From positions 372,001 through 436,000 of the forward strand of contig NZ_CP134062.1 in the NCBI RefSeq assembly GCF_031583025.1: a DNA stretch of 64,000 bases. The letters run 5' to 3'. Shown here one piece after another: positions 26,228 through 37,667 of the stretch. The position numbers and the translations under genes were made by a program. How positions within the stretch are numbered: position 1 is the first letter of the stretch; every line of letters starts with the position of its first letter. The notes under the pieces are model-generated. The model was not told the DNA's origin and ran no database searches. It saw only the letters and a list, made by a program, of their open reading frames with translations. This stretch comes from Mycobacterium sp. Z3061. GTDB lineage: Bacteria > Actinomycetota > Actinomycetes > Mycobacteriales > Mycobacteriaceae.

Positions 26228-26938
26228 TCAGTTGCCGAAGCCGGACGGAACCGGCGCCGGAGCGCCGCCGCCGAGGCGAGCCGCGGCGAAGGCCGCGCCC
26301 TGCTCGATCGACGCCCCGTCGTCGGCGTAAGAGTTGTGCGCGGCGAAGTTCAAACCCTGCGAGCACACCGGGTCTTCGGGGGCGCAGATCTTCAGCGTCT
26401 TCGCCTGATACAGCGGACCGATCGCCACCTGCGGCTGACCCAGGAACTCCATCGCGCGCACGTTAGGCGTCCCGAACAGCACCACCGAGGAGACATGGTC
26501 GGCCACAGCAGGATCGAGCGGTTTGGGCACGGTCGCGGGGTCGACGCCGTCCGGAACCCTGGCGGAGGTGACGAAGCCCATGACCGCGGCCCCCTGCGAG
26601 AAGCCGGAGAGCACCATCTTGGTCTTGGGGCAGGCGGCGGCCATCGAGTTCACGTGAGCGCCGGCGTCCCTGATGCCGTCGACTCCGGTGGCCCACTCCT
26701 CGCTGGCGGGGTAGTTGACCGAATACACGCCCATCGACTGCGCGCCGATGCGCGGCCGCAGTGCGTCGACGAAAGCCTGACCCGTGGCGCCGAGGCCCTC
26801 TTCGCCGGTACCCCTGGCGTACACCACCTCGACGTCGGGGCATGGCTCGGCCGATGCGGAGGGGGCGGGGGAAGCCAGGATCGAGGCACTGAAACCCGCA
26901 GCCACGGCTGCGGCGGAACCGAGGATACGCGTGATCAT
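26228..26938 (-). CDS. Secreted cutinase-family serine esterase
   Basis: 236 residues with a cleavable signal peptide ending near ASAEPCP. Catalytic triad of the cutinase family: Ser in LSGFSQGAAV, Asp in CAPEDPVC, His in AAHNSYA; four Cys at the usual disulfide positions (EPCPDV, AAACPK, ICAPEDPVC). Similar to the mycobacterial Culp proteins, which hydrolyse short esters or phospholipids outside the cell. ATG 26938 begins the signal peptide. A perfect 16-base palindrome lies 55 bases upstream. Confidence 0.92.
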   Translation of the reverse strand: MITRILGSAAAVAAGFSASILASPAPSASAEPCPDVEVVYARGTGEEGLGATGQAFVDALRPRIGAQSMGVYSVNYPASEEWATGVDGIRDAGAHVNSMAAACPKTKMVLSGFSQGAAVMGFVTSARVPDGVDPATVPKPLDPAVADHVSSVVLFGTPNVRAMEFLGQPQVAIGPLYQAKTLKICAPEDPVCSQGLNFAAHNSYADDGASIEQGAAFAAARLGGGAPAPVPSGFGN

Positions 26939-26992
26939 GCCGCTTATTTTGCCCGCCGATGCGTTATCCAAACCACTGCGAACGTATTATCA

Positions 26993-27008
26993 CTGTGAAT
27001 TTTCACAG
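26993..27008. promoter_or_regulatory. Perfect 16-base palindrome upstream of the cutinase gene
   Basis: CTGTGAA-TT-TTCACAG. It resembles a CRP half-site pair (TGTGA and TCACA), but the gap is 4 rather than 6 bases, so a different dimeric regulator is more likely. The only nearby gene it could control is the cutinase (start 26938). Confidence 0.45.
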
Positions 27009-27052
27009 GCAGGGTTCACGCGAGTTTTCCGTGGTGTACCGCGAAACCGCCT

Positions 27053-28036
27053 TCACACGTACGGGAGAACCTCATCGACCAACCGGTGCAAGCCGGCCCA
27101 GCCGTCATCGATCGGAAGACCGCCGATCAACGGGTTGATCACGATGTCTTTACGGCCGCAGCGAATCTGCGCGAGCAACTGGTCCGGAGTCAGTATCTCG
27201 ACGTTGTCGAGATGCCGCAGGTCTTCGACCGACGCCGCGGGCCTCTCGTTCGGCCGGGGGACCCCGTCCCGTTTCCAGCCCGAGTACTCGGCTGCCTCGT
27301 TCATGATGAATCCGCCGTAGCGCGACCAGGCCTCGTCCGGGTCGGGATGCAGCAGGGTGACCGTGCTGCCCTTCTCCGGGTAGTAGGCGAAGCCGGTTTT
27401 GCCGTGCTTGCGTAACTCGTCGTGGTACACGGCCACCAGGTCCGGCATCGCCATCGGCGGCGAGAACGGCAACCCGAAACGTGCCGCGCGGCGGGCCGCC
27501 GCGGCGGTCATCCCGCCGACGAAGAAGAAGGGGTGTGGACGGGTGTGCGGCTTGGGCGTGACATTGATGACCGTGCCGCCGTACTCGAAGGATTCGTCGC
27601 CCCATGCCTGCAGCAGCACCGAGAGGCAGTGGTCCATCAGGGCGCCGCGCTGTGACCAGTCCTTGCCGACGGCGTGGTATTCCTCTGGGCGGTAACCCAT
27701 TCCGGCCACGAAGCTGAACCGGCCCTGAGCCAGATTGTCCAGCACGGCGATGTCCTCGGCGAGCCTGATCGGATCGTAGAGCGGAACGATCAGCGCATTG
27801 ATGCTGATCCGGACGCGGCGGGTGCGTCCCGCCAGTGCGGCGGCCAGCAGCAACGGCGACGGCAGCCAACCCGTGGCGGCCAGGTGGTGCTCCTCGCCGC
27901 TGACGGCCGTGAACCCGTTCTTGTCGGCGAACTCCGCCATCTCCAGCGCAGCCCGATAGCGGTCGCCGTGACGCGCCGCCGGATCGGCGATGTTGGTCAT
28001 GTTCAGCCGCAGCGCGGTGAGCAGTTCCGCCATCAC
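27053..28036 (-). CDS. Luciferase-like (F420/FMN) monooxygenase family protein
   Basis: 327 residues with the LLM barrel pattern: GFTAVSGEEHHLAATGW, LDNLAQGRFSFVAGMGYRPEEY and a C-terminal ILTPDQLLAQIR. These flavin- or F420-dependent enzymes oxidise or reduce small organics. The start (GTG 28036 or ATG 28033) overlaps the stop of the TetR gene upstream, so both are one transcription unit under the 28758-28775 operator. Confidence 0.87.
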   Translation of the reverse strand: MMAELLTALRLNMTNIADPAARHGDRYRAALEMAEFADKNGFTAVSGEEHHLAATGWLPSPLLLAAALAGRTRRVRISINALIVPLYDPIRLAEDIAVLDNLAQGRFSFVAGMGYRPEEYHAVGKDWSQRGALMDHCLSVLLQAWGDESFEYGGTVINVTPKPHTRPHPFFFVGGMTAAAARRAARFGLPFSPPMAMPDLVAVYHDELRKHGKTGFAYYPEKGSTVTLLHPDPDEAWSRYGGFIMNEAAEYSGWKRDGVPRPNERPAASVEDLRHLDNVEILTPDQLLAQIRCGRKDIVINPLIGGLPIDDGWAGLHRLVDEVLPYV

Positions 28037-28698
28037 TGCCCGTTTTTCGGCCGCGCGAACAACGTTCCTCTGATCATTCGTTTGGCAACACCGAGGGTGG
28101 CGTCGTACGCCTCCGGTGTGTCGAGGGCCGCCGGCTCCGTCAGGCCGCGCGTCAGCGCGCAGATGGCGTCGATCGCTGCCGCGGTGTTGGTGGCAGGAGA
28201 CAACGCACCCTGGCGGTCTGCGTTTTCGACGATCTCCGTCACGACGTCGCGCAGCGCCTTGGAGCCGGGATATGGGGGCGCCCCCAGCCTCGACTGTGTG
28301 GTGCCGCCCGAGCGCACGGCGCGCAGAAAGGCGGCCAGGTGCGGGAAGTCGCGCACCAGTCGCTTCGACTCGTCCAGCACCGCATCGAGTTGATCGGCGA
28401 CGTCCTCGGAGCGCTGTACGGCGCCACGCAGCCGGGGCGCGACGATGTTCTCGATCTCCTGACCGGTCGCACGCAGCAGTTCGGACTTGTTCGGAAAGTA
28501 GTGATAGAGGCTGCCGCTGGTCATGTCAGCGGCCCGGGCGATCTCGCGGATCGTCGTCTGCGAATAGCCGACCTCTGCCACACACCGCATGGCCGCGGTG
28601 ATGATGCGGCGCCGGGTCTGCTCGCCGTCAGCGCCTACCGGGCGGCCCAGCTGAGTTCCGGGTGGGGACGAATCGGACAGGGAAGAACTGACAGTCAC
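28033..28698 (-). CDS. TetR/AcrR regulator, paralogue of the divergent gene
   Basis: 221 residues. The N-terminal half is closely similar to the divergent TetR gene at 28836: both read QLGRPVGA, GE.TRRRII, CVA.VG and TIREIAR. GTG 28698 (VTVSSSLSDSS) is the likely start; a longer frame would run over the operator. Co-transcribed with the LLM gene. The C-terminal ligand domains of the two paralogues differ, so they may share DNA targets but sense different molecules. Confidence 0.88.
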   Translation of the reverse strand: MTVSSSLSDSSPPGTQLGRPVGADGEQTRRRIITAAMRCVAEVGYSQTTIREIARAADMTSGSLYHYFPNKSELLRATGQEIENIVAPRLRGAVQRSEDVADQLDAVLDESKRLVRDFPHLAAFLRAVRSGGTTQSRLGAPPYPGSKALRDVVTEIVENADRQGALSPATNTAAAIDAICALTRGLTEPAALDTPEAYDATLGVAKRMIRGTLFARPKNGQ

Positions 28699-28757
28699 GC
28701 CGCTTTGCCCCCATGGAGAAGACGCTGAAAACGCCCGGTCGCGAGAACTAATTGATC

Positions 28758-28775
28758 GGTCGAATATATTCGACC
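28758..28775. promoter_or_regulatory. Perfect 18-base palindrome between two TetR paralogues
   Basis: GGTCGAATA-TATTCGACC without mismatch or spacer. It is 60 bases from each TetR start (28698 minus, 28836 plus), so it is centrally placed in the divergent region. Both paralogues have near-identical recognition helices and may compete for it. Confidence 0.78.
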
Positions 28776-28835
28776 ACGTCGACACCGGCCCCGCCTCACC
28801 AGGTGGACAGCCCACGAGTAAGGACACCGCTGGCC

Positions 28836-29447
28836 ATGGCCCGATCGCAGCTGGGCCGCCCCGTCGGGGCAAGCGGCGAGGAGACTCGCCGGCGGATCAT
28901 CGGCGCGACGATGCGCTGCGTGGCGCAGGTCGGCTGCCAACGCGCCACCATCCGCGAGATCGCCCGCATGGCCGACGTCACGAGCGCCAGCCTCTACAAC
29001 TACTTCCCCAACAAAGCGGAACTGCTCAAGGCGACGATCGCGGACAGGGCCGAGACCGCCCTGCCGAGGTTGCGCAGGGCGGCCGACGGTCCGGGGCACG
29101 CCGTCGATCGAATCGAGGCCGTGCTCGACGAATGCGGGGCTCTGATGCGCGAGTATCCCGACCTGGCGGCGTTCGAGTGGGCGATCCGGGCCGAACACCT
29201 CGTCAGGGTCGGAGGGGAAGCCCGGTTCGAGGCTTTCCGCGGGATCATCGAAGGCTTGGTGGACCGGGCCCACCGAAACGGCGAGCTCGGTGACCATCCT
29301 GATTTGCACGCCACCGGGGAAGCGATCTACGCGCTCATCTACGGCTTGACCGAGCTGGCCGCGGCGCTGCCGCCCGACGAGTACCACGCTGCGCTGGACG
29401 CTGCCAAAGTCATGGTCAGAGGCGAACTCTTCGCTCCGGGAAGCTAG
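28836..29447 (+). CDS. TetR/AcrR regulator, paralogue of the divergent gene
   Basis: 203 residues. Begins MARSQLGRPVGASGEETRR; helix-turn-helix TIREIARMADVTSASLYNYF, nearly the same as in 28033-28698. ATG 28836 is favoured over an upstream ATG (28752), which would place the palindrome inside the gene. It precedes the two Baeyer-Villiger monooxygenase genes and is a candidate to control them. Confidence 0.88.
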   Translation: MARSQLGRPVGASGEETRRRIIGATMRCVAQVGCQRATIREIARMADVTSASLYNYFPNKAELLKATIADRAETALPRLRRAADGPGHAVDRIEAVLDECGALMREYPDLAAFEWAIRAEHLVRVGGEARFEAFRGIIEGLVDRAHRNGELGDHPDLHATGEAIYALIYGLTELAAALPPDEYHAALDAAKVMVRGELFAPGS

Positions 29448-29462
29448 CATCTTCTTGATGCG

Positions 29463-29479
29463 ATCAAGCGATCGATTAT
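29463..29479 (+). repeat. 17-base element upstream of the first BVMO gene (copy 1 of 3)
   Basis: ATCAAGCGATCGATTAT, ending 33 bases before the TTG start of the monooxygenase gene. It matches the two elements upstream of the PE_PGRS gene (32854-32870, 32911-32927) at 14 of 17 positions; consensus ATCAAnnGATYGATTAT. Probably a shared regulator site. Confidence 0.5.
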
Positions 29480-29512
29480 CGGTACTGGCTCGCTGAGAGT
29501 GGGGTCGAGGGT

Positions 29513-31308
<1,796 letters not shown>

Positions 31309-31312
<4 letters not shown>

Positions 31313-32850
31313 GGTATGTCCTCGGTCGGATCAGGGCGGCCGGGCGCCGCCGGCCTTCCCCGAAGGTGGCGATCATCGGGGCGGGGTTCGGCGGCCTGGG
31401 CGCCGCGATTGCGCTGCGTCGTGCCGGTATCGATGACCTGGTGATCATCGAAGCCGCCGACGGCGTCGGCGGGACCTGGCGGCGCAACACCTACCCGGGC
31501 GCAGCCTGTGACATCCAGAGCCACCTCTATTCATTTTCGTTCGCGCCCAACAAATCCTGGAGCCGAACCTACGCCCGGCAGCCCGAGATACTGGCCTATC
31601 TCGAGTCGGTGGTCGACGACTTCGACCTCCGGCGCCACCTCATGCTCAACACCGCGCTGCGGTCTGCCCGCTGGGACGACGGAGCCGGACGGTGGAACTT
31701 GCAGCTGGACCGTCAAGGCAGCGATCAGGATCTCGCCGTCGACGTCGTCGTCTGTGCCGCCGGTCTTTTCGGATCCGTGCGATTTCCAGACATTGCCGGC
31801 CTGACCGAATTCGGTGGCGCCCTCATGCACACCGCGCAGTGGGATCACGACGTCGACCTGACAGGCGAGCGGGTGGCGGTGATCGGAACCGGCGCCAGCG
31901 GCGTGCAGGTCATCCCCGAGCTGGCGAGGATCGCCGGGCACCTCACGGTTTTCCAGCGGACACCGCCCTGGATGGTGCCCAAAGAGGACCGGCCATACAG
32001 CGCAACGGAATTGGCGCAGTTTCGGCGGAACCCGCTGGCCGCGCGCCGGAAGCGTTGGGAGATCTGGAAATTCCAGCACGACAACACCGCGACCATGGCC
32101 GACGACCCGATCGTCGCCGCGCGATCGCAATTCGCGACATCGTTTCTGGAACGCACCGTGCCCGATGAGCAGTTGCGCCGCGATCTGACGCCGGACTATC
32201 CGTTCCGCTGCAAACGCGTGTTGCTGGGCGACGATTTCTACCGGGCGCTGCAACGGGACAACGTCACTCTGGTCACCGATCCCGTCGAGCGGTTGACGAA
32301 GACCTCGGTGGTCACGGCGTCGGGGGCCACGGTCGATGTGGACGCCGTCGTGCTCGCCACCGGATTCGAAACGTCGCACTACCTGTCAGGCATCGATGTG
32401 GTGGGTGCAGGGGGACAGAACCTGCACCAACGGTGGGGTGCCGACCCGACCGCCTATCTGGGCGTGGCGGTGCCGGGGTTCCCGAATTTCTTCATGCTCT
32501 ACGGGCCCAACACCAACCAGGGCGGCAATTCGATCGTCTACATCCTCGAGGCGGGAGCGCGACTGGTGGCTAGCGCGGTGTCCCGGATCGCCCGTCGCGG
32601 AGGATTCCTCCAGGTGCGTCCCGAGGCGGAGCAGCGCTACAACGACCGACTCTCGGCGGACTTGGAACGCTCCATCTGGACGCAGTGCGACAGCTACTTC
32701 CGCTCACCCAGCGGTCGCGTCGTGACCCAGTGGCCGTACACCGAGTTGGAATACGCACGCCGTACCTGGCGGGTCCGGCCCGGCGACTGGGTGCACGCCC
32801 AAGCCGCTTCGCCGAAAATTGCCGCAGGGCGACTGCCGAATCGACCCTAA
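31309..32850 (+). CDS. Baeyer-Villiger/flavin-containing monooxygenase
   Basis: 513 residues. FAD motif IIGAGFGGLGAA at about 20, BVMO fingerprint FGGALMHTAQWDH at about 175 and NADPH motif VIGTGASGVQ. Closer to the EtaA/4-hydroxyacetophenone monooxygenase type than to the partner gene, as the N-terminal extension is missing. GTG 31309 overlaps the stop of the first BVMO. Likely complementary substrate range to its neighbour; ketone or thioether oxidation inferred. Confidence 0.9.
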
Positions 32851-32853
32851 ACT

Positions 32854-32870
32854 ATCAACTGATTGATTAT
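32854..32870 (+). repeat. 17-base element upstream of PE_PGRS (copy 2 of 3)
   Basis: ATCAACTGATTGATTAT, 16 of 17 positions identical to the copy at 32911 and 14 of 17 to that at 29463. It lies right after the second BVMO stop in an AT-rich 99-base gap, 57 bases (between five and six helical turns) from copy 3. Confidence 0.55.
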
Positions 32871-32910
32871 TCGCTGAAAATGCTCCGCCATCCGGGACGG
32901 CGTGCATACG

Positions 32911-32927
32911 ATCAATTGATTGATTAT
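32911..32927 (+). repeat. 17-base element upstream of PE_PGRS (copy 3 of 3)
   Basis: ATCAATTGATTGATTAT; it includes the perfect palindrome ATCAATTGAT. Ends 23 bases before the PE_PGRS ATG, so it would overlap the core promoter, and a bound protein would probably repress or tightly gate the gene. Confidence 0.55.
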
Positions 32928-32949
32928 ATAGCTGGCTGGAAGGTCGAGG

Positions 32950-34725
32950 ATGTCGTACGTGCTGGCAATCCCTGAGTTGTTGTCCTCGGCGGCGACGGAG
33001 TTGGCGGGCCTCGGCTCGACGCTTATTGCCGCCAATGCCGCGGCGGCGCTGCCGACAAGCTCGCTCCTGGCCGCGGGGCAAGACGAGGTGTCGGCGGCCA
33101 TCGCCGCGTTGTTCGCCGGTCACGCCCGCGAGTATCAGGCCGTCAACGGCCAGGTCGAGGCGTTTCACCAGCAGTTTGTGCGGATGTTGACGTCCGGCGC
33201 GGCCTCGTACGCCGCCGCCGAGGTGGCCAACGCCAACCCGCTCGAGCAGGCGCTCGAGCTGATCAACGCGCCGTCCAGGACGCTGACCGGCCGCCCGCTG
33301 ATCGGCAACGGCGCGGACGGACTGGCCGGCACGGGTCAGGACGGTGGCGCCGGAGGACTGCTGTACGGCAATGGCGGCAAAGGTGGATCGGGAGCTGCCG
33401 GCCGCGCCGGCGGTAACGGCGGCAGCGCCGGACTGATCGGTAACGGCGGCGCGGGGGGTCAGGGTGGTGCCGGGGTCGATGCCACCAGGGCGGCGCCTGC
33501 GGGCGGCCTCGGCGGCAACGGCGGGTTGCTGGCCGGCAACGGTGGTGCCGGCGGAGTGGGCGGCGCCGGGGTGATCGGTGGCGCCGGGGGTGCCGGCGGG
33601 CACGCCGGACTGGTGGGCGACGGCGGCACCGGGGGCACCGGTGGATCCGGCCAGACACCGGGCGCGGGCGGCGCCGGTGGCTCCGGCGGGCAACTCGCCG
33701 GCCACGACGGCTCCCAGGGCGCAGCGGGGACGAAGTTGAGCGCTCCGAGCGACCCGAGCAACCCAGGCGACCCGAGCAACCCGGGCAACCCGACCGATCC
33801 GGGTAATCCGACGGACCCGGGTAATCCGACGGACCCGGGTAATCCGTCCAACCCATCTGGCCAGAACGCCGTGGACGCGGCCCGCGACGGCAAGATCAGC
33901 TCCTCCAACGGCGGGACCATCACCGACGGCAACCTCAAGGAGATCTCCGGCATCGACGCCGGCATCAACAATCCCGATGTCTACTGGGTGCACAACGATT
34001 CCGGAGACAGCGCCCGGATCTTCGCCGTGGATGCCAAGACCGGTCAGACCCTGGCCACCTACAAGCTCAGTGGCGCAACGGCCAGCGACTGGGAGGACAT
34101 CGAGGTTGCCAGGGGCGCTGACGGGAAGTCGTACATCTACGTCGGGGACATCGGTGACAACGGCCTGTCGCGCAGCAACGTCACGGTCTACCGGGTCCCC
34201 GAGCCGATCGTCACCGGCACCGCCGCCAATCCCACGAACGGCTCCCTGTCCGGAGTCGAACAGCTTCGGCTGCAGTATCCGGGCGGCGAGAAAATCAACT
34301 CCGAGGCGCTGGCGGTCGACCCGAACACGCACAACCTCGTGGTCATCGAGAAGACCAGCGGCAGCGTCTCCCGGGTGTTCTCCACCCCGGACAGCGGGTG
34401 GACCAGCGCCGGCAGCAGCGCCACCCCGGCGCAGTGGAATCAGGTTGCCACCCTTGACATGTCGCACTCCGGGTCGAAACTCGTCACCGGCGCCGACTTC
34501 TCGCCGGACGGCTCGCAACTGGCGGTGCGGACGTATCGCGATGTGCTGCTGTGGGATCGCGCCCCGGGAACCAGCGCCTGGTCGCCGTTCAGCCAGCAAC
34601 CGGTCGACGGGCCGGTGGTCAGCGAAACCCAGGGCGAAGCGATCGCCTTCCACCCCGACGGCCAGGGCTACGTGACTGTCAGCGAGGGAACCGGTCAGAC
34701 GTTGCACGAGTACACCGTTCGCTGA
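32950..34725 (+). CDS. PE_PGRS protein with a beta-propeller-like C-terminal domain
   Basis: 591 residues in four parts: a PE domain (1 to about 95; [31 protein letters not shown]), a PGRS stretch of GNGG/GAGG repeats (about 110-262), a linker of NPTDPG repeats (about 265-303), and a 285-residue C-terminal domain with blade-like strands ([50 protein letters not shown]). PE domains direct ESX-5 export, so the propeller should end on the cell surface. The C-terminal domain has no catalytic motif I can name. ATG 32950 follows GGAAGG. Long PGRS genes are uncommon outside slow growers. Confidence 0.88.
   Translation: MSYVLAIPELLSSAATELAGLGSTLIAANAAAALPTSSLLAAGQDEVSAAIAALFAGHAREYQAVNGQVEAFHQQFVRMLTSGAASYAAAEVANANPLEQALELINAPSRTLTGRPLIGNGADGLAGTGQDGGAGGLLYGNGGKGGSGAAGRAGGNGGSAGLIGNGGAGGQGGAGVDATRAAPAGGLGGNGGLLAGNGGAGGVGGAGVIGGAGGAGGHAGLVGDGGTGGTGGSGQTPGAGGAGGSGGQLAGHDGSQGAAGTKLSAPSDPSNPGDPSNPGNPTDPGNPTDPGNPTDPGNPSNPSGQNAVDAARDGKISSSNGGTITDGNLKEISGIDAGINNPDVYWVHNDSGDSARIFAVDAKTGQTLATYKLSGATASDWEDIEVARGADGKSYIYVGDIGDNGLSRSNVTVYRVPEPIVTGTAANPTNGSLSGVEQLRLQYPGGEKINSEALAVDPNTHNLVVIEKTSGSVSRVFSTPDSGWTSAGSSATPAQWNQVATLDMSHSGSKLVTGADFSPDGSQLAVRTYRDVLLWDRAPGTSAWSPFSQQPVDGPVVSETQGEAIAFHPDGQGYVTVSEGTGQTLHEYTVR
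33802..33846 (+). repeat. 18-base tandem repeat in the PE_PGRS linker
   Basis: The unit GGTAATCCGACGGACCCG occurs exactly twice (33802-33819, 33820-33837) and starts a third time at 33838; it encodes NPTDPG. Diverged units extend upstream to about 33765. Exact tandem copies imply recent expansion, and copy number may vary between strains. Confidence 0.8.
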
Positions 34726-34854
34726 TGAAAGCCGTGATCAGCGGCGGTCTGGCCTGCGCGGCTTTATCTTCTGCCTGATTCTCACCGCTGCCGCGAACCG
34801 GCCGGATCGTTAGCATCGACGAATTGCCCGTCGACCGTACGAGTGGGGATCGTT

Positions 34855-35907
34855 GTGAGTGGCCGTCTGCGTTGGCTTGGTCGGGTGCCCTGGCTCAACG
34901 TCCTCGGCGTTACGGCAATCGTATTCGCGGCAACCGCGATCGTGGTGAAGAACCTGCCCGAGGACCGGTCGAACCAGATCCTCAACGTCTCATATGACCC
35001 GACACGTGAGTTGTACGCGGCGATCGACCACGCCTTCACCGCCCAGTACGGAAACAAGTTGGTTATCAAGCAGTCTCACGGCGGTTCGGGCCGGCAGGCG
35101 CGCAGCGTGGTGGACGGGTCCCAGCGGGCCGACGTGGTGTCGCTGGCGCTGATCAGTGACATCGACATCTTGGCCAGGCGCGGACTGCTGCCGTCCGACT
35201 GGCGGCAACGGCTGCCCAACAACTCCGTCCCGTACACCTCGACGATCGTGTTCCTGGTCCGCAAGGGCAACCCCAAGGGCATTCGCGACTGGCCCGACCT
35301 GGTGAACCGTGATGTCGCCATCGTGTCGCCGAACCCGCGCACGTCGGGTAATGGTCAGCTCAGCGTGCTGGCCGCCTGGGGTTCGGTCATCACGCGCGGC
35401 GGCAGCCCTGAACAGGCCGGCAGCTATGTGCGGGCACTGCTTCAACATGTCGCGGTGGCCGATGCCGGGGCCCGTGGGGCCGGGGTCAGCTTCGCCGTCC
35501 AGCGGATCGGTGATGTGCAATTGACCTGGGAGAACGAGGCGCTGCGCGAAGTCGCCGCCAATAAGGACGAACTCGAGATCGTCTACCCGCCGGTGAGCAT
35601 TTTGGCCGAGCCCGCGGTGGCATGGGTGGACGCGAACCTCACCGATCCCAGGGCGGCGACGTATGCGAAGGACTACCTGCGTTACCTGTTCACCGATGCC
35701 GCACAGGAAGTGATCGCTCAGTACGGCTACCGGCCGTTCCGCCCGGATGTTCTCGCGCGGCATGCCGACCGGCTCCCGGCTCTGACGTTGTTCCCCGTCA
35801 CCGCCGTCGCTCGGGATTGGACCGACGCTCGGGAGAAGTTCTTCGGCGACAACGGAATTCTGGACACCCTGACGGCGCCCCCGGTCCTCGCGGCGCCGGC
35901 GACGTAG
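34855..35907 (+). CDS. Sulfate-type substrate-binding protein, membrane-anchored
   Basis: 350 residues. One N-terminal membrane segment (about 17-35) and no lipobox Cys. The mature part follows the Sbp/CysP pattern: [46 protein letters not shown]. It should bind sulfate or a related oxyanion outside the membrane. GTG 34855 has GGGGA before it (GTG 34843 possible). No ABC permease or ATPase is next to it; the SulP permease gene starts 10 bases after its stop. Confidence 0.87.
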   Translation: MSGRLRWLGRVPWLNVLGVTAIVFAATAIVVKNLPEDRSNQILNVSYDPTRELYAAIDHAFTAQYGNKLVIKQSHGGSGRQARSVVDGSQRADVVSLALISDIDILARRGLLPSDWRQRLPNNSVPYTSTIVFLVRKGNPKGIRDWPDLVNRDVAIVSPNPRTSGNGQLSVLAAWGSVITRGGSPEQAGSYVRALLQHVAVADAGARGAGVSFAVQRIGDVQLTWENEALREVAANKDELEIVYPPVSILAEPAVAWVDANLTDPRAATYAKDYLRYLFTDAAQEVIAQYGYRPFRPDVLARHADRLPALTLFPVTAVARDWTDAREKFFGDNGILDTLTAPPVLAAPAT

Positions 35908-35917
35908 AGGCAGGCAC

Positions 35918-37663
35918 GTGGGCCATCCATTTCAGTACGGCTGGATCAAAGGGCGGGCGGATCTCATCGCCGGTCTGACTGTCGCGGCCATCTCGTTTCC
36001 GCAAGCGATCGCGTACGCGCTGATCGCCGGGGTGGACCCGAAGTTCGGCGTCTACTCGGCCATCGTGGTGACGACGATCGCGTCGATCTTCGGGTCCTCC
36101 TCACACCTGATCAACGGCCCGACGAGTGCGATTTCGCTGCTGGTCTTCACCGCGCTGGCATTCATCGACTCGGAGAACACCGGACAGCTCTACCAGGCGC
36201 TGTTCCTGCTCGGGGTGTTGGTGGGGGCGTTCCAGATCATCATCGCGGTGTTCCGGCTGGGCAATCTCACCCGCTATATCTCCGAATCCGTGATCATCGG
36301 TTTCATGGCGGCGGCCGCCTTTCTGCTCGCCATCGGACAACTGGGTAATGCGTTGGGCGTCAAGGACAAAGGCAACGGCCATATGCAGGTGCTGCGGCGC
36401 GTATGGCTCACGCTCTTCCACGGGGACGCGATCAATTACCGCGCGGTGATCATCAGCGCCTCCGCAGTAGTGCTGGCTGTGGTGCTGCGAAAGGTCGTGC
36501 AGCGCTTCGGGTTGCCGCAGATCGACATGCTCGCGGTACTGGTCATCACGGCCGTGATCGCCTATGTGGCCGGTTGGTCCGTTCCGGGCACAGGTGGCCG
36601 CACCGCGGTGTCGGTGGCGGCCAAGGTGCCGCGTAGCCTGCCCACCCCGCACATCCCCGACGTCAACACGGCGTGGTTGCCGGAACTGTCGACCGGAGCG
36701 CTGGCCATCGCGTTCGTCGGCATCATCGAAGCCCTGTCGATCGCGAAAGCCATTGCGCACCAGACCCAGCAGAAGCTGGACTACAACCGTCAGATCATGG
36801 CCGAAGGACTGGCCAACCTCGGTGGCGGGTTCTTCCAGAGTCTGCCCGGCTCGGGGTCGTTGTCGCGCTCGGCGATCAACTATCAATCCGGTGCCGCGAC
36901 CCGATTCTCCGGGATCGTCTCGGCCGCAACGGTTGCCGTGGCGCTACTGTTGTTCGCGCCCTTGTTGCGCTATGTACCGCAGCCCGCGCTGGCCGGACTG
37001 CTGCTGGTGACCGCGGCTCGGCTCGTCGACTTCAAGCGCCTCATCTACACGTTGAAGGCGTCTCGGTACGACGCCGGGCTGGTGGTCGTGACGGCCCTGA
37101 CGGGAATCGCCATAGACCTCGACAAGGCCGTGCTGCTCGGGGTGATTCTGTCGATCCTGCTGTTCGTGCCCCGAGCGGCCAAACTCAAGGCAACCGAACT
37201 CATCGTCACGCCCGAACGCGTCGTCCGCGAGCGTGTTCGGGGCGACGAGCCGGACGCCAGCACCGTCATCTACGACCTGGAAGGTGAGCTGTTCTTCGGA
37301 GCCGCGCCGGAATTGGACCGCCACCTCGCGGATTTGACGCACCGGATCGAGGCGGAGGATCAGGGCAAGATCGTGATCCTGCGACTCAAACGCGTTCGAC
37401 ACCCCGACGTGGTGTGCATCGAGCGAATCGAGCACTTCCTGCGCGAACTCACGGACCGCGACGTCACCGTGCTGCTCGCCGGCGTGCGCCCCGACACCGC
37501 CGAGATTCTGAAAAACGTCGGTTTCCAAAGCTGGTTCCCCGCCGAGCACGTCTTTCCCGAGGAGGACCGGGAGTTCTCGGCGACCCTGAAGGCCGTGCGC
37601 TATGCCCACGCCAAAGCGGCAGACCGGCCCGGGGCGGAACCTGACCTTTACTACCTGGTCTGA
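35918..37663 (+). CDS. SulP/SLC26 family anion permease with STAS domain
   Basis: 581 residues: 10-12 membrane segments from about 15 to 410 (DLIAGLTVAAISFPQAIAYA; SINGPTSAISLL-like segment HLINGPTSAISLL; SLPGSGSLSRSAIN), then a cytoplasmic STAS domain (about 440-555; VIYDLEGELFFGAAPEL). Transports sulfate or bicarbonate in symport or exchange. GTG 35918 lies 10 bases after the Sbp-like gene, so both are one operon, an unusual pairing. Confidence 0.9.
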   Translation: MGHPFQYGWIKGRADLIAGLTVAAISFPQAIAYALIAGVDPKFGVYSAIVVTTIASIFGSSSHLINGPTSAISLLVFTALAFIDSENTGQLYQALFLLGVLVGAFQIIIAVFRLGNLTRYISESVIIGFMAAAAFLLAIGQLGNALGVKDKGNGHMQVLRRVWLTLFHGDAINYRAVIISASAVVLAVVLRKVVQRFGLPQIDMLAVLVITAVIAYVAGWSVPGTGGRTAVSVAAKVPRSLPTPHIPDVNTAWLPELSTGALAIAFVGIIEALSIAKAIAHQTQQKLDYNRQIMAEGLANLGGGFFQSLPGSGSLSRSAINYQSGAATRFSGIVSAATVAVALLLFAPLLRYVPQPALAGLLLVTAARLVDFKRLIYTLKASRYDAGLVVVTALTGIAIDLDKAVLLGVILSILLFVPRAAKLKATELIVTPERVVRERVRGDEPDASTVIYDLEGELFFGAAPELDRHLADLTHRIEAEDQGKIVILRLKRVRHPDVVCIERIEHFLRELTDRDVTVLLAGVRPDTAEILKNVGFQSWFPAEHVFPEEDREFSATLKAVRYAHAKAADRPGAEPDLYYLV

Positions 37664-37667
37664 GAAT

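Noticed and set aside
26993-27008. CRP binding site upstream of cutinase
   Set aside because: Half sites fit, but the spacer is 4 rather than 6 bases; kept only as an unassigned palindrome.
33345-33735. Regular GGN-rich repeats looking like a repeat array
   Set aside because: They are in frame and encode Gly-Gly-Ala/Asn of a PGRS domain; no constant repeat with unique spacers, so not CRISPR.
32704-34707. Long open frame (667 codons) on the minus strand opposite the PE_PGRS gene
   Set aside because: It arises from the low-stop complement of GC-rich PGRS repeats; no family motif, no ribosome-binding site, and the plus-strand PE domain is unmistakable.
34724-34777. 17-codon frame ([17 protein letters not shown]) overlapping the PE_PGRS stop
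   Set aside because: Looks like part of a signal peptide but stops at once; too short to support as a gene, at most a remnant.
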